Positions 33,669-41,162 of a stretch of 64,000 nucleotides of DNA are shown here, one piece after another (positions within the stretch are counted from its first letter, which is position 1; each line of letters opens with the position of its first letter). The notes under the pieces were generated by a model. That model did not search any database, was not told the origin of the DNA, and saw nothing but the letters and a program-made list of their open reading frames with translations. Source of the stretch: JACCZR01 sp963844805. GTDB taxonomy: Bacteria; Actinomycetota; Thermoleophilia; Solirubrobacterales; Thermoleophilaceae. The translations under genes were made by a program, and so were the position numbers. The stretch is from the NCBI GenBank assembly GCA_963844805.1, contig CAWJPU010000012.1, forward strand, positions 1 to 64,000. The letters are read 5' to 3'.

Positions 33669-34490
33669 ATGTCCATCCCGCCGTTGACGGCGAACACCTG
33701 GCCGGTGATGTAGGACGACGCGTCTGCGCAGATGAAGTGCACCACGCGCGCGATCTCGTCGGGGCGCCCCATGCGTCCCATCGGGATCTGCTTCTTGACG
33801 CTCTCGACCACCTTCTCGGGGAGGTCGGCCGTCATGTCGGTCTCGATGAACCCGGGCGCCACGCAGTTCACGGTAAGGCCTGGCCCCATCTCGTGGAGCT
33901 TGTCGTCCTTGGCCAGCGCCTGGCAGGCCTCCCGCGCGAGCGTGGTGGTCAGGCCGAACATGCCGGACTTCGACGCCGCGTAGTTGGCCTGGCCGACGTT
34001 GCCCATCTGGCCGACGATCGACGAGATGTTCACGATCCGCCCGCTGCCGCGCTCGACCATGTGCTCCAGCGCCGGCTTGCTCATGTAGAAGGCGCCGGAC
34101 AGGTTCACGCGGATGACCTTGTCCCAGTCGTCGGCGGTCATCTTCATGAACGGCTTGTCGTTGGTGATGCCGGCGTTGTTGACGAGGATGTCGAGCCGGT
34201 CGTGCTCGTCGATCACCTCGCCGACCACGCGCTCGCAGTCCTCCCAGCTGCCGACGTTGCCGCGGTGGATCGAGCCCTCGTGGCCCTCGGCCCGTGAAGC
34301 CCTCGAGGTACTCCTCGGCCGCCTCGGTGTTGGACGTGTAGCCGGAGGCGACGATCGCCCCCTGCGACGCCAGGCTGTGCGCCACCGCGGCGCCGATGCC
34401 GCGGGTGCCGCCCGTGACGAGGGCGACCCGGCCCTCGAGCTTGCGTGGACCGGTGCCGGCTGCGCGGGGTGCTGTCTCTGTGCTTGCCAT
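33665..34490 (-). CDS. phaB: Acetoacetyl-CoA reductase / FabG-type SDR (frameshifted here)
   Basis: An NADPH-dependent 3-ketoacyl reductase of about 275 residues. It shows VALVTGGTRGIGAAVA, NNAGITNDKPFMKM, RIVNISSIVGQMGNVGQANYAASK with the S-Y-K triad, and a C-terminal ITGQVFAVNGGMDM. One extra base at about 34288-34292 breaks EYLEGFTG from EGHEGSIHRGNVG. The Thr/Ala-rich N-terminal 18 residues are extra. Its position at the end of phaE-phaC-phaB favours acetoacetyl-CoA reductase (making 3-hydroxybutyryl-CoA for PHA) over a fatty-acid FabG. ATG at 34490. Confidence 0.85.
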
Positions 34491-34517
34491 TAGGTACTCC
34501 TCTCCTCGGGTCCCGCC

Positions 34518-35567
34518 TCAGCGGTCTGACCGCGAGTCCAACCACTCCACGATGTCGGGCCAGATCTCTTCGCGCGCGCTCGACCCCGCCATGAGGCCGA
34601 TGTGGCCTCCGGGCCGGTCGAAGTGGGTGACGTCCTCGCTCGAGACCAGGTCCAGTAGCGGCCTGGTCCCGGGCGGCGGTGCGATGTGGTCGGCACCGGC
34701 CGTCACCACGAGCAGGTTCTGCTCGATGCGGCCGAGGTCGACGCGCTGCCCGCGAAGCCGCACGCGGCCCTCGACGAGCTTGTTCTGCTTGTACATCCAG
34801 GTCGTCCACTCGCGGAAGGCGCGCGAGGGGAAGGGCGGGTTGTCGGCCACCCACTTGGCCATCGGCTGGTAGGAGCCGCGCGGGTCCTTGCCCTCCAGCA
34901 CCCCCTCCCACAGCTGGCGATAGGTCGTCCAGTAGTTGGTGACCGGCTTCATCATCTTGTTGGCGAAGTCGATGGCCGGGCCGGGGACCGAGGGGTAGGC
35001 CTCGGCGACCACGTTGGGGTCGAAGGAGTCGCGCCGGATCCAGTTGGCGTACAGCGAGCCGGTGGTGTCGATCGGGGTGGTGAGCAGCGCGAGGTTGCGC
35101 ACGGGGCTGTCGGGCTCGATCGCCGCGTGCATCGCCGACAGCGTCCCGCCGATGCACCACCCGAGCACGGTCAGCTCCTCCTCACCGGACTCGCGCAGGG
35201 TCTCGCGGATGCCCCAGGGCAGCGCGTCGCAGACGTAGTACTCGAGCCCGAGGTCGCCGTCCTCCTCGCCGGGCACGCCCCAGTCGAGCAGGAAGACGTC
35301 GTAGCCCTGGTCGAGCAGGTACTCGACGAACGAGTTGCCCGGCTTGAGGTCGAAGATGTCCGGCCGGTTGATCAGCGCGAAGACGAGCAGTATCGGCACG
35401 GGCTGGGTGCGCTGCGAGCTGCGGTAGCGGTAGAGCGTCGTGGTGCGGTGGGTCCAGACGACGTCCTTGGGCGTCGAGCCGATCTCCGCGTCGTCCTGGG
35501 TGAGCAGGATGTTGAAGAACTCGGTGGCGGCGCGGGGCGCGCGGACCAGCTGCTCGACGGGGTTCAC
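34518..35567 (-). CDS. phaC: Polyhydroxyalkanoate synthase, class III-like subunit
   Basis: A 349-residue alpha/beta-hydrolase-fold synthase that polymerises 3-hydroxyacyl-CoA. The lipase-like box is VLGWCIGGTLS, with Cys as the nucleophile. The acid is in VTAGADHIAPP and the base in RPGGHIGLMAG. DVFLLDWGVPGEEDGDLGLEYYV is characteristic. The ~350-residue length without the long N-terminal domain of class I enzymes points to a class III or IV synthase, which needs a PhaE or PhaR partner; the gene just upstream could supply it. GTG 35567 overlaps that gene's stop. Confidence 0.88.
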   Translation of the reverse strand: MNPVEQLVRAPRAATEFFNILLTQDDAEIGSTPKDVVWTHRTTTLYRYRSSQRTQPVPILLVFALINRPDIFDLKPGNSFVEYLLDQGYDVFLLDWGVPGEEDGDLGLEYYVCDALPWGIRETLRESGEEELTVLGWCIGGTLSAMHAAIEPDSPVRNLALLTTPIDTTGSLYANWIRRDSFDPNVVAEAYPSVPGPAIDFANKMMKPVTNYWTTYRQLWEGVLEGKDPRGSYQPMAKWVADNPPFPSRAFREWTTWMYKQNKLVEGRVRLRGQRVDLGRIEQNLLVVTAGADHIAPPPGTRPLLDLVSSEDVTHFDRPGGHIGLMAGSSAREEIWPDIVEWLDSRSDR

Positions 35568-35983
35568 TTGGACGAGGACTTGGCGCGCGAACGTGAGCCG
35601 TTCGACGAGCTCTTTCGCTTCTGGCCGCCGCTGCGCGAGCCGCCGCTGCGCGAGCCCTCGTTTTCCAGCCGCTCGACCTGGTCCTGGAGGCGCTCCACCT
35701 CCTGCAGCACGCGCTCGAGCTTGTCCTCGTTGCGCGAAAGCTGGTGGCCGAGGCGCAGGATGTCCGGCTTGCCGGCGATGCGCAGGTTGCGGACCACGAG
35801 GTCGGCGACGCCGAAGCCGATCTTCGTCAGGCCCATGATGTTCTCGGTCGACCGGGCCAACAGCTCTCCGAAGGCGTTGCTCTGCACGAGCTGCTCGGCG
35901 GCCTGGGCCGTCTGCTTCTCCGCTTGCCCGTAGAGCTTGCGGATCTGCTCGTCCGGTGTGACTACCTCTCCACTCTCCCCCAT
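35564..35983 (-). CDS. Coiled-coil protein, possible PHA synthase subunit (PhaE-like) or granule protein
   Basis: A 139-residue protein. The middle (about residues 10-75) is helical with AEQLVQSNAFGELLARSTENIMG. A predicted coiled coil, RLGHQLSRNEDKLERVLQEVERLQDQVERLE, follows, ending in a Ser/Lys/Arg-rich tail. Class III synthase partners end with a similar coiled segment, and phasin-like granule proteins often have basic tails. It is coupled by GTGA to phaC. ATG at 35983 is chosen; an in-frame GTG at 36016 would overlap the divergent promoter. Confidence 0.6.
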   Translation of the reverse strand: MGESGEVVTPDEQIRKLYGQAEKQTAQAAEQLVQSNAFGELLARSTENIMGLTKIGFGVADLVVRNLRIAGKPDILRLGHQLSRNEDKLERVLQEVERLQDQVERLENEGSRSGGSRSGGQKRKSSSNGSRSRAKSSSK

Positions 35984-36019
35984 AGCTATCCGGTACCCGT
36001 GCGGGCCTATCCTCAACCT

Positions 36020-36400
36020 GTGGCCGACGAAGCGTCCCTGGGCGAGATCATCCGCCGTCAGCGCGAGCTGAACGCGCTGTCGATGCGCCAGTTCGCCCAG
36101 ATGGTGGGTATCTCCAATCCCTACCTGTCACAGATCGAGCGCGGCCTGCGCGAGCCCTCCGAGGGCGTGGTGGAGGCCATCGCCCGCTCGCTGGAGATGT
36201 CGGCCGACGCCCTCTACGAGCAGGCCGGCTGGGCCGCGGCCGAGGACGACTCCGGCGACCCGCCGGTGATCGAGGCGATCCGCGCGGACACCTCGCTCAC
36301 CGGCCGCCAGCGCCAGGCGCTGGTGGAGATCTACGAGGCCTTCGCCCTCAGCAACGGGAAGCCGGCGCGCAAGCGGCGCCGCAAGCCCGCCGCCGACTAG
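36020..36400 (+). CDS. XRE-family HTH transcriptional regulator
   Basis: A 126-residue protein. The Cro/C1-type HTH at residues 8-65 reads LGEIIRRQRELNALSMRQFAQMVGISNPYLSQIERGLREPSEGVV. A C-terminal helical segment and a basic tail (ARKRRRKPAAD) follow. The gene is divergent from the phaE-phaC-phaB operon and faces the second phaC-like gene, so it is a plausible local PHA regulator. That target is inferred from position. The GTG start follows TATCCT by 6 bases, suggesting a leaderless message. Confidence 0.85.
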   Translation: MADEASLGEIIRRQRELNALSMRQFAQMVGISNPYLSQIERGLREPSEGVVEAIARSLEMSADALYEQAGWAAAEDDSGDPPVIEAIRADTSLTGRQRQALVEIYEAFALSNGKPARKRRRKPAAD

Positions 36401-36418
36401 CGCCGGAGCGCAGGCCGG

Positions 36419-37648
36419 TCACGGCGCCGGGATCGTCTTGCGCTTGGCCGGCGTGCGCCGGCGGGCGCGCTCCTCGGCGGAGCGCTTGCGGGCCCTCGGC
36501 TTCGAGCTCGCGAGCACCTCGGCCAGGATCGGCGGCCAGTGGTCGCGCAGCGCCTCGCGGCCCATGAACAGGCCGAGGTGGCCGCCGGTGGTGGTCCGCA
36601 TGGTCACGTCGCGCTTGGGCGTCCGGGTCACGTCGGCCGCCGCGAACACCTGCGCGGGCGGCGTGATGTGGTCGGTGGCGCCGGCCAGCAGCTTGAGCGG
36701 CATCCGCAGGCGCGAGAGGTCGGCGGTCCGGCCGCCGATCTCCAGCTCGCCGGAGATCAGCTTGTTGTCGCGGAACAGCTCGCGGACGATCCACAGGTAG
36801 AAGTCGCCCGGGATGTCCTGGGTGTGCTTGAACCAGTCCTCGAACTCCGCGTAGCGGCGGCGGTGGATCGGGTCGTCGAGGCTGGTGAGCAGGCCGAGCT
36901 GCTTGGAGAGCTCGTTCTCGGGCTTGATGGCGACGAAACCGCCGAGGATGTAGTCGCCCGCCATTACGCCGCCGCGCGAGGCCACGAGCGCCTCGTAGAA
37001 GCTCATGTCGCCTGTCGAGCAGAGCAGTCGCACCCACTCGGCGATCGGGCCCTCGCCGGCGTGGAAGTCGATCGGCGCGCCGGCCAGCGTGAGCGTGTTC
37101 ACGTGCTCGGGGTGCAGCGCCGCGTAGAGGGCGGCCAGCCAGCCGCCCTGACAGTCGCCGATCAGGTTGACCGGGCCGCCGATGTGGTCGATCGATCGCT
37201 CGATGAACGCCAGGTAGTCGTCGATCCCGTAGTGCTTGGTCGCTTGGGTCGCGCCGATCCACTCCATCGAGAACAGGCGCTCGAGCCCGGTCGCGCGGAT
37301 CACCTGCATCTGGCTCTGCTCGGTGCTGAAGTCCACGATCGACGACGAGTGGCCGGCCTGCGGCGGCAGCACCAGCGTGGGCACCACCTGTTTGCGCGAG
37401 CCCTGCGAGAAGTCGCGCAGCGCCGCGACGGGGCACTCCAGCACGGTCTCGTTGGGAGACGTCCACTCGGGCTCGCTGCGGTCGCTCATGGCGCCCCACC
37501 AGCGGACCAGGTCCAGCGGGCGCCCGGTGCCCTCCAGGGCGCGGGTCCAGAAGGCGTTCGTGCCCTCGGCCAGGGCGAGCATGGTCTCCATGCCGCTTTC
37601 GAGCAGCTGGGGGCCGAGATTCGACGGATATGTGGGAGGGCAGCTCAT
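36419..37648 (-). CDS. PhaC-like alpha/beta-hydrolase (second PHA synthase or DUF3141-like protein)
   Basis: A 409-residue protein related to PHA synthases. Its nucleophile elbow is NLIGDCQGGWLAALYAALHP, again with Cys, the acid is in LLAGATDHITPP and the base in TTGGHLGLFMGREAL. The N-terminal region (QLLESGMETMLALAEGTNAFWTRALEGTGRPLDLVRWWGAM) resembles the PhaC leading domain. The C-terminus is Arg/Lys-rich, which could aid granule binding. It could be a synthase with other chain-length preference, a depolymerase or a hydrolase. ATG at 37648. Confidence 0.7.
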   Translation of the reverse strand: MSCPPTYPSNLGPQLLESGMETMLALAEGTNAFWTRALEGTGRPLDLVRWWGAMSDRSEPEWTSPNETVLECPVAALRDFSQGSRKQVVPTLVLPPQAGHSSSIVDFSTEQSQMQVIRATGLERLFSMEWIGATQATKHYGIDDYLAFIERSIDHIGGPVNLIGDCQGGWLAALYAALHPEHVNTLTLAGAPIDFHAGEGPIAEWVRLLCSTGDMSFYEALVASRGGVMAGDYILGGFVAIKPENELSKQLGLLTSLDDPIHRRRYAEFEDWFKHTQDIPGDFYLWIVRELFRDNKLISGELEIGGRTADLSRLRMPLKLLAGATDHITPPAQVFAAADVTRTPKRDVTMRTTTGGHLGLFMGREALRDHWPPILAEVLASSKPRARKRSAEERARRRTPAKRKTIPAP

Positions 37649-37687
37649 GTGGGGTAGTCAGGTTAGGTGCCCGGAACGCCGGAAGAC

Positions 37688-38428
37688 ATGAGCGGGCGCG
37701 TGGCGGTCGTCACCGGCGCCGCGAGCGGGATCGGCCGCGCGATCGCGGAACGGCTGGAAGTGGACGACGTTTCCGTCGTCGCGGCGGACCTCTCGCCGGC
37801 CGAGGACGGTCCCGGCGAGCCGGTCGCCGCCGACCTCACCACCCGCGAGGGCAATCGTGCCGTCGTGGACGCCGCGCTCGAGCGCTTCGGGCGGCTGGAC
37901 GCGGTGGTCGCCAACGCGGGCTTCCAGCACGTCGCGCCCGTCGCCGAGTTCCCCGAGGACAAGTGGGACGGCCTCGTCTCGCTGCTGCTCACCAGCCCCT
38001 TCCTGCTGGCGAAGTACGCCTGGGGCGCTCTCGCCGAGTCGGGCGAGGGCCGCTTCATCGGCATAGCCTCGGCGCACGCGCTGGCGGCGTCGCCCTACAA
38101 GGCGGGATATGTGAGCGCGAAGCATGGTCTGCTCGGGTTGGTCAGGACGCTCGCGCTCGAGGGGGCCGATCAGGGCATCTGCGCCACGGCGGTCTGCCCG
38201 GGGTTCGTGCGGACGCCGCTGGTGGAGAGCCAGATCGCATCTCAGGCCGAAGCGCACGGGATGGAGGAGGACCGCGTCCTGGAGGACGTGATCCTCGCCC
38301 CGCACGCCGTCAAGCGCCTCATCGAGCCGTCCGAGGTCGCGGACGTCGTCTCGTTCCTGATGGGCCCGGGCGGGCGGCCCTTCACCGGGGTCCCGGTGAC
38401 GATGGACCTCGGCTGGACCGCCCGCTGA
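37688..38428 (+). CDS. SDR dehydrogenase, probable 3-hydroxybutyrate dehydrogenase
   Basis: A 246-residue SDR. It has RVAVVTGAASGIGRAIAERL, VVANAGFQHVAPVAEFPEDKWD, IGIASAHALAASPYKAGYVSAKHGLLG and AVCPGFVRTPLVESQI. The QH-x-A-P-V-x-F-P-x-x-K-W-D segment and the PFLLAKYAW helix are typical of D-3-hydroxybutyrate dehydrogenase. The enzyme would oxidise the monomer released from PHB to acetoacetate, which fits the locus. ATG at 37688 with GGAAG just upstream is preferred over GTG at 37667. Confidence 0.8.
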   Translation: MSGRVAVVTGAASGIGRAIAERLEVDDVSVVAADLSPAEDGPGEPVAADLTTREGNRAVVDAALERFGRLDAVVANAGFQHVAPVAEFPEDKWDGLVSLLLTSPFLLAKYAWGALAESGEGRFIGIASAHALAASPYKAGYVSAKHGLLGLVRTLALEGADQGICATAVCPGFVRTPLVESQIASQAEAHGMEEDRVLEDVILAPHAVKRLIEPSEVADVVSFLMGPGGRPFTGVPVTMDLGWTAR

Positions 38429-38443
38429 CCCTTCCGCAGGGCT

Positions 38444-38492
38444 ACTTCAGGACGCTCCCTACTTCAGGACGCTCCCTACTTCAGGACGCTCC
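38444..38492. repeat. 17-bp tandem repeat, about three units
   Basis: The unit ACTTCAGGACGCTCCCT occurs at 38444, 38461 and (15 of 17 bases) 38478. The third unit is the 3' end of the phasin gene, so each unit on the minus strand repeats the coding end S-V-L-K-stop. It probably arose by slippage and adds spare stop codons between two convergent genes. Confidence 0.9.
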
Positions 38493-38763
38493 GCGCGGCC
38501 GAGGTGTAGGCGGTCGCCAGATCGCGCGTGAAGTTGGCCTGCGCGTTGGCGATCGTGGTGACCCACTCGACCTGGCTCTGCTCGCCGACCTTGTCCTGGT
38601 AGTCGGCGATCGAGTTCAGCGTCTTCTCGTACAGGTCGAGGTAGACGTTCCCGGCCTTCTTGCTCGACTCGATGATGCGCTCGTTGACCTCGCGGATGCG
38701 GTCCGCAGCGGCCTCGGCGTTGTCGGCGGCGGTGTTGGGCTTGGTCTTGGTCTGGGTAGCCAT
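38476..38763 (-). CDS. Phasin-like granule-associated protein
   Basis: A 95-residue, almost wholly helical protein. After a Thr/Lys-rich start it reads ADNAEAAADRIREVNERIIESSKKAGNVYLDLYEKTLNSIADYQDK, then a second helix with ANFTRDLATAYTSAARSVLK. These are the features of small phasins that coat PHA granules, and the PHA locus lies directly upstream. Family assignment by pattern is fair but not certain. A C-T-G-C/G-C-A-G palindrome lies 33 bp upstream of the ATG. Confidence 0.72.
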   Translation of the reverse strand: MATQTKTKPNTAADNAEAAADRIREVNERIIESSKKAGNVYLDLYEKTLNSIADYQDKVGEQSQVEWVTTIANAQANFTRDLATAYTSAARSVLK

Positions 38764-38795
38764 TTGGGGTACTCCCTCGTCGATCGACTGCTGTT

Positions 38796-38807
38796 ACTGC
38801 TTGCAGT
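38796..38807. promoter_or_regulatory. Palindrome ahead of phasin gene
   Basis: ACTGC-TT-GCAGT is a perfect 5-bp inverted repeat inside an AT-richer stretch (about 38780-38845) that probably holds the phasin promoter. It resembles the CTGC-N3-4-GCAG site of proteobacterial PhaR but has a 2-base spacer, and no PhaR gene is present here. It may be an operator for another regulator, such as the XRE protein at 36020. Confidence 0.35.
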
Positions 38808-38848
38808 TTAGCAACGTACCCAGCTAACGGCTAACGAAACGTCTCTCG

Positions 38849-39097
38849 TCAGAGGCGAAGCAGGCGCCGCCGGGGCGGGGACTTCGGCTCGCTGCTCCGA
38901 AGAGCGGACTCGAGCTCGAAGAACTCCTCCGCGTCGATCTGGCCCTTGGCCAGCCGGCGCTCAAGGATGGCCCGGGCCGAGCGCCCACGCTGCACCGCCT
39001 GCACGATGATCTGGGTCACCCGGATGGCAGCGACGACGGCGATGATCGCGATGACGACCATGGCCGCCGCGGCCAGCGCATTGAGGTCACCCTCCAC
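38849..39097 (-). CDS. Small membrane protein with SHOCT domain
   Basis: An 82-residue protein. One N-terminal membrane helix (NALAAAAMVVIAIIAVVAAIRV) is followed by a short linker and a SHOCT motif, ARAILERRLAKGQIDAEEFFELESAL. SHOCT is a short C-terminal oligomerisation helix pair found in many small membrane proteins. It has no catalytic role of its own. GTG at 39097 gives the complete helix. It stands alone 22 bp from the next gene on the same strand. Confidence 0.7.
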   Translation of the reverse strand: MEGDLNALAAAAMVVIAIIAVVAAIRVTQIIVQAVQRGRSARAILERRLAKGQIDAEEFFELESALRSSEPKSPPRRRLLRL

Positions 39098-39118
39098 GAC
39101 AGGGAGAGTAGCCCGTGG

Positions 39119-39412
39119 CTAGCCCGAGACGAAGGTGTGCGCCGGGTACATCTCCGGCGTGTCGGTGATGCCCACCTCCTCGAGGATCGGGCCGAGGTGC
39201 TGCCCGAACTCCTGAGCGGCCTCCTCGGACTCCCAGACGTCGACGACGCGGAATCCGCTGTCGGCCTGGCCCGCGGCGTGGAAGATGATTCCTTCCACCG
39301 GCCAGTCCGACAGCGAGTCGACCTGGGGCTTGCCCCCGGTCAGCCGTCGAACCGTCTCCTCGTAGCCCTCCTGAGTCAGGCTCGGACCCTGATGCACCAG
39401 CACGACCGCCAT
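39119..39412 (-). CDS. Small protein, dimeric alpha/beta-barrel (ABM)-like
   Basis: A 97-residue protein. The order of elements fits a ferredoxin-like dimeric alpha/beta barrel: strand MAVVLVHQGPSL, helix EGYEETVRRLTG, strand VEGIIFHAAGQ, strand GFRVVDVWESEEAAQEFGQHLGPIL and a final strand. VVDVWESEEAAQEF is a common signature of antibiotic-biosynthesis-monooxygenase-like or stress-response barrels. No function can be given. ATG at 39412. Confidence 0.65.
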   Translation of the reverse strand: MAVVLVHQGPSLTQEGYEETVRRLTGGKPQVDSLSDWPVEGIIFHAAGQADSGFRVVDVWESEEAAQEFGQHLGPILEEVGITDTPEMYPAHTFVSG

Positions 39413-39464
39413 GGCTCTCTCCCGTGTCGAGTCAGGCGAGCATAAGTCGGCCGGCGCGCCGACG

Positions 39465-39837
39465 CTAGTCGGCGGCGACCACGACTCGAGCGCCCTCGGC
39501 GAGCCACGGCTCCAGCAGCGCGTGGGCGCGCTCGGGCATCGCGGCGAAAGAGGCCGACCCGCACGGCCAGCACCTTGTCGAAGCGCCGCTCGCCCAGGTC
39601 GAGGTCCTCGAGGTGGCGGACGAGGAACTCGGCGCGGCCGGCGCCCACGTGCTCGGCGTTGCGGGCGCTCGCGGCGGCGATCATCTTCTGCGAGCGATCG
39701 ACCGCCGTCAGCCGGCCGCCGTCCAGGCGCTCGCAGATCAGCGTGGCGGCCACGCCGTGCCCGCAGCCGACCTCCAGCACGCGGTCGCCGGGCTGGACGC
39801 CGAGCTGGTCCACCAGCGGGCCGAGGCGCTCGCTCAC
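39465..39837 (-). CDS. SAM-dependent methyltransferase, small (frameshifted here)
   Basis: After correction about 123 residues. Motif I is VLEVGCGHGVAATLICERL, followed by LTAVDRSQKMIAAA (acidic end of strand 2) and FDKVLAVRV (motif II region). One extra base near 39546-39550, in a T run, separates VGLF from AAMPERAHALLEPWLAEGARVVVAAD. The usual substrate-binding C-terminal half is short, so the protein may be a minimal member. GTG at 39837 overlaps the PPOX-like gene stop, so the two are coupled. Confidence 0.7.
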
Positions 39838-40268
39838 TCGCGCTTGAAGGACCGAACGCCCTTTTCCGGCGTCCAGACCTCGATCACCAGCGCCTTGCGC
39901 TCCTCGTCGAGGCCGACGGTCGAGACCTCGCGCAGGTCCAGCCGAAAGGTGTGCGAGCTCTCGCCCGGCCGGGTCGTCTCCTCGGCGGTGCCGGCCAGCT
40001 TGGCGTCGCCGCTCCATTCGTCCGGATCGTCCGAGCCGCTGTGCAGCGCGAAGCGCGGGTCGCGCTGCAGGTCGCGCGCCTTGACCGCGTTCCACATCGA
40101 CCCGATCCAGAGATCGTCGTCGCGCCACTGGGTCTCGGTCCCCGAGATCCGCGGCGAGCCGTCGCTGCGCAGCGTGGCGAGCGTCTTGTGGACGTGGGCG
40201 TCGAGCCGCCCGCGCACGCGCGCGGCGAGCTCAGGCGCCGCGGCTTCGAATTCCGACCAGGAGGCCAC
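39834..40268 (-). CDS. Pyridoxamine 5'-phosphate oxidase-family (FMN-binding split barrel) protein
   Basis: A 144-residue protein with the split-barrel pattern VHKTLATLRSDGSPRISGTETQW, DDLWIGSMWNAVKARDLQRDPRFALHSG and DAKLAGTAEE. Family members bind FMN or F420 and reduce or oxidise small molecules; F420-dependent members are common in actinobacteria. The short length and the T-x-x-x-D-G-x-P-R-I-S opening fit this group better than PdxH itself. GTG at 40268 is divergent from a methyltransferase gene 31 bp away. Confidence 0.8.
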   Translation of the reverse strand: MASWSEFEAAAPELAARVRGRLDAHVHKTLATLRSDGSPRISGTETQWRDDDLWIGSMWNAVKARDLQRDPRFALHSGSDDPDEWSGDAKLAGTAEETTRPGESSHTFRLDLREVSTVGLDEERKALVIEVWTPEKGVRSFKRE

Positions 40269-40299
40269 AAGGGCACCGTAGCCGTGGGACCCTTGGCGG

Positions 40300-41070
40300 G
40301 TGTTCGAGACCCCTGCCGATGCCTACGACCGCTACATCGGCCGTTACGGCCCCGAGCTGGCGCGCGCGCTGATCTCCAAGGCCGGCGCCGGGCCTGGCCA
40401 GACGGCTCTCGACGTGGGCTGTGGTCCCGGGGCGCTGACGCACGAGCTGGCCGAGGCACTGGGGGCCGAACGGGTCGCGGCAGTCGATCCCTCGTCGTCC
40501 TTCGCCGAGGCCTGCGCCGCGCGCCTGCCCGGCGTGCGCGTCGAGCTGGCCCAGGCCGAGGACCTGCCCTTCGAGGACGACGCGTTCGACATGGCCCTCG
40601 CCCAGCTCGTCGTGAACTTCATGGCCGATCCCGCCGCCGGCGTGGGGGAGATGCGGCGCGTGACCCGCCCCGGCGGCATCCTGGCCGCAGCGGTCTGGGA
40701 CTACGCCGGCGAGATGGTGCTGCTGCGCCGCTTCTGGGACGCCGCGACGGCGCTTGACCCGGCCGCGGCGGAGAAGGACGAAGGCCGGTCCATGCCCTTC
40801 GCGACCCCTGAGGAGCTGAGCGAGCTGTGGCGCTCGGCCGGATTGGCGGACGTGGAGGTCGCGCCGGTGACGGTCAGCGCCGGCTACACCGGCTTCGACG
40901 ACCTGTGGGAGCCGCTCGAGAGCGGCGTCGGGCCCGCAGGCGCCTACGTGGCCGCGCTGGACCCCGGCGACCGCGCCGCCCTCAGGGACGAGTTGAGACG
41001 GCGGCTCGCCGTGACCGACGAGCCGTTCTCACTCTCCGCCCGCGCCTGGGTGGCTACCGGGCGTGCCTGA
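40300..41070 (+). CDS. Class I SAM-dependent methyltransferase
   Basis: A 256-residue methyltransferase. Motif I is ALDVGCGPGALTHELAEAL, then AAVDPSSSFAEACAARLPGVRVELAQAEDLPFEDDAFDMALAQLVV, which matches the UbiE/Methyltransf_11 pattern. A C-terminal cap domain (LSELWRSAGLADVEVAPVTV...) ends in LSARAWVATGRA. The substrate is unknown. GTG at 40300 is preceded by no obvious ribosome site. A long hairpin begins at its stop codon. Confidence 0.85.
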   Translation: MFETPADAYDRYIGRYGPELARALISKAGAGPGQTALDVGCGPGALTHELAEALGAERVAAVDPSSSFAEACAARLPGVRVELAQAEDLPFEDDAFDMALAQLVVNFMADPAAGVGEMRRVTRPGGILAAAVWDYAGEMVLLRRFWDAATALDPAAAEKDEGRSMPFATPEELSELWRSAGLADVEVAPVTVSAGYTGFDDLWEPLESGVGPAGAYVAALDPGDRAALRDELRRRLAVTDEPFSLSARAWVATGRA

Positions 41071-41107
41071 AGGATTGTGCGGCCGGTAGGCCGCACAAAT
41101 CTTCAGG
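41066..41107. repeat. Long hairpin, family 1 copy 2
   Basis: CCTGAAGGATTGTGCGGCC pairs with GGCCGCACAAATCTTCAGG around a GGTA loop (about 18 of 19 pairs with one offset). The left arm includes the methyltransferase stop. The arm core is nearly the same as that of the hairpin at 27499. A further small stem, CCGCCTG/CAGGCGG, follows at about 41137-41161 just before the sufB stop. Confidence 0.65.
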
Positions 41108-41162
41108 GACTTGGCCCGATCGGGTGACTGAAGACGCCGCCTGACGATGCCCCGCAGGCGGT

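Noticed and set aside
33665..34490. The phaB gene as fabG of fatty-acid synthesis
   Set aside because: The sequence alone allows both, but it is coupled to a PHA synthase locus and no other fab genes are present.
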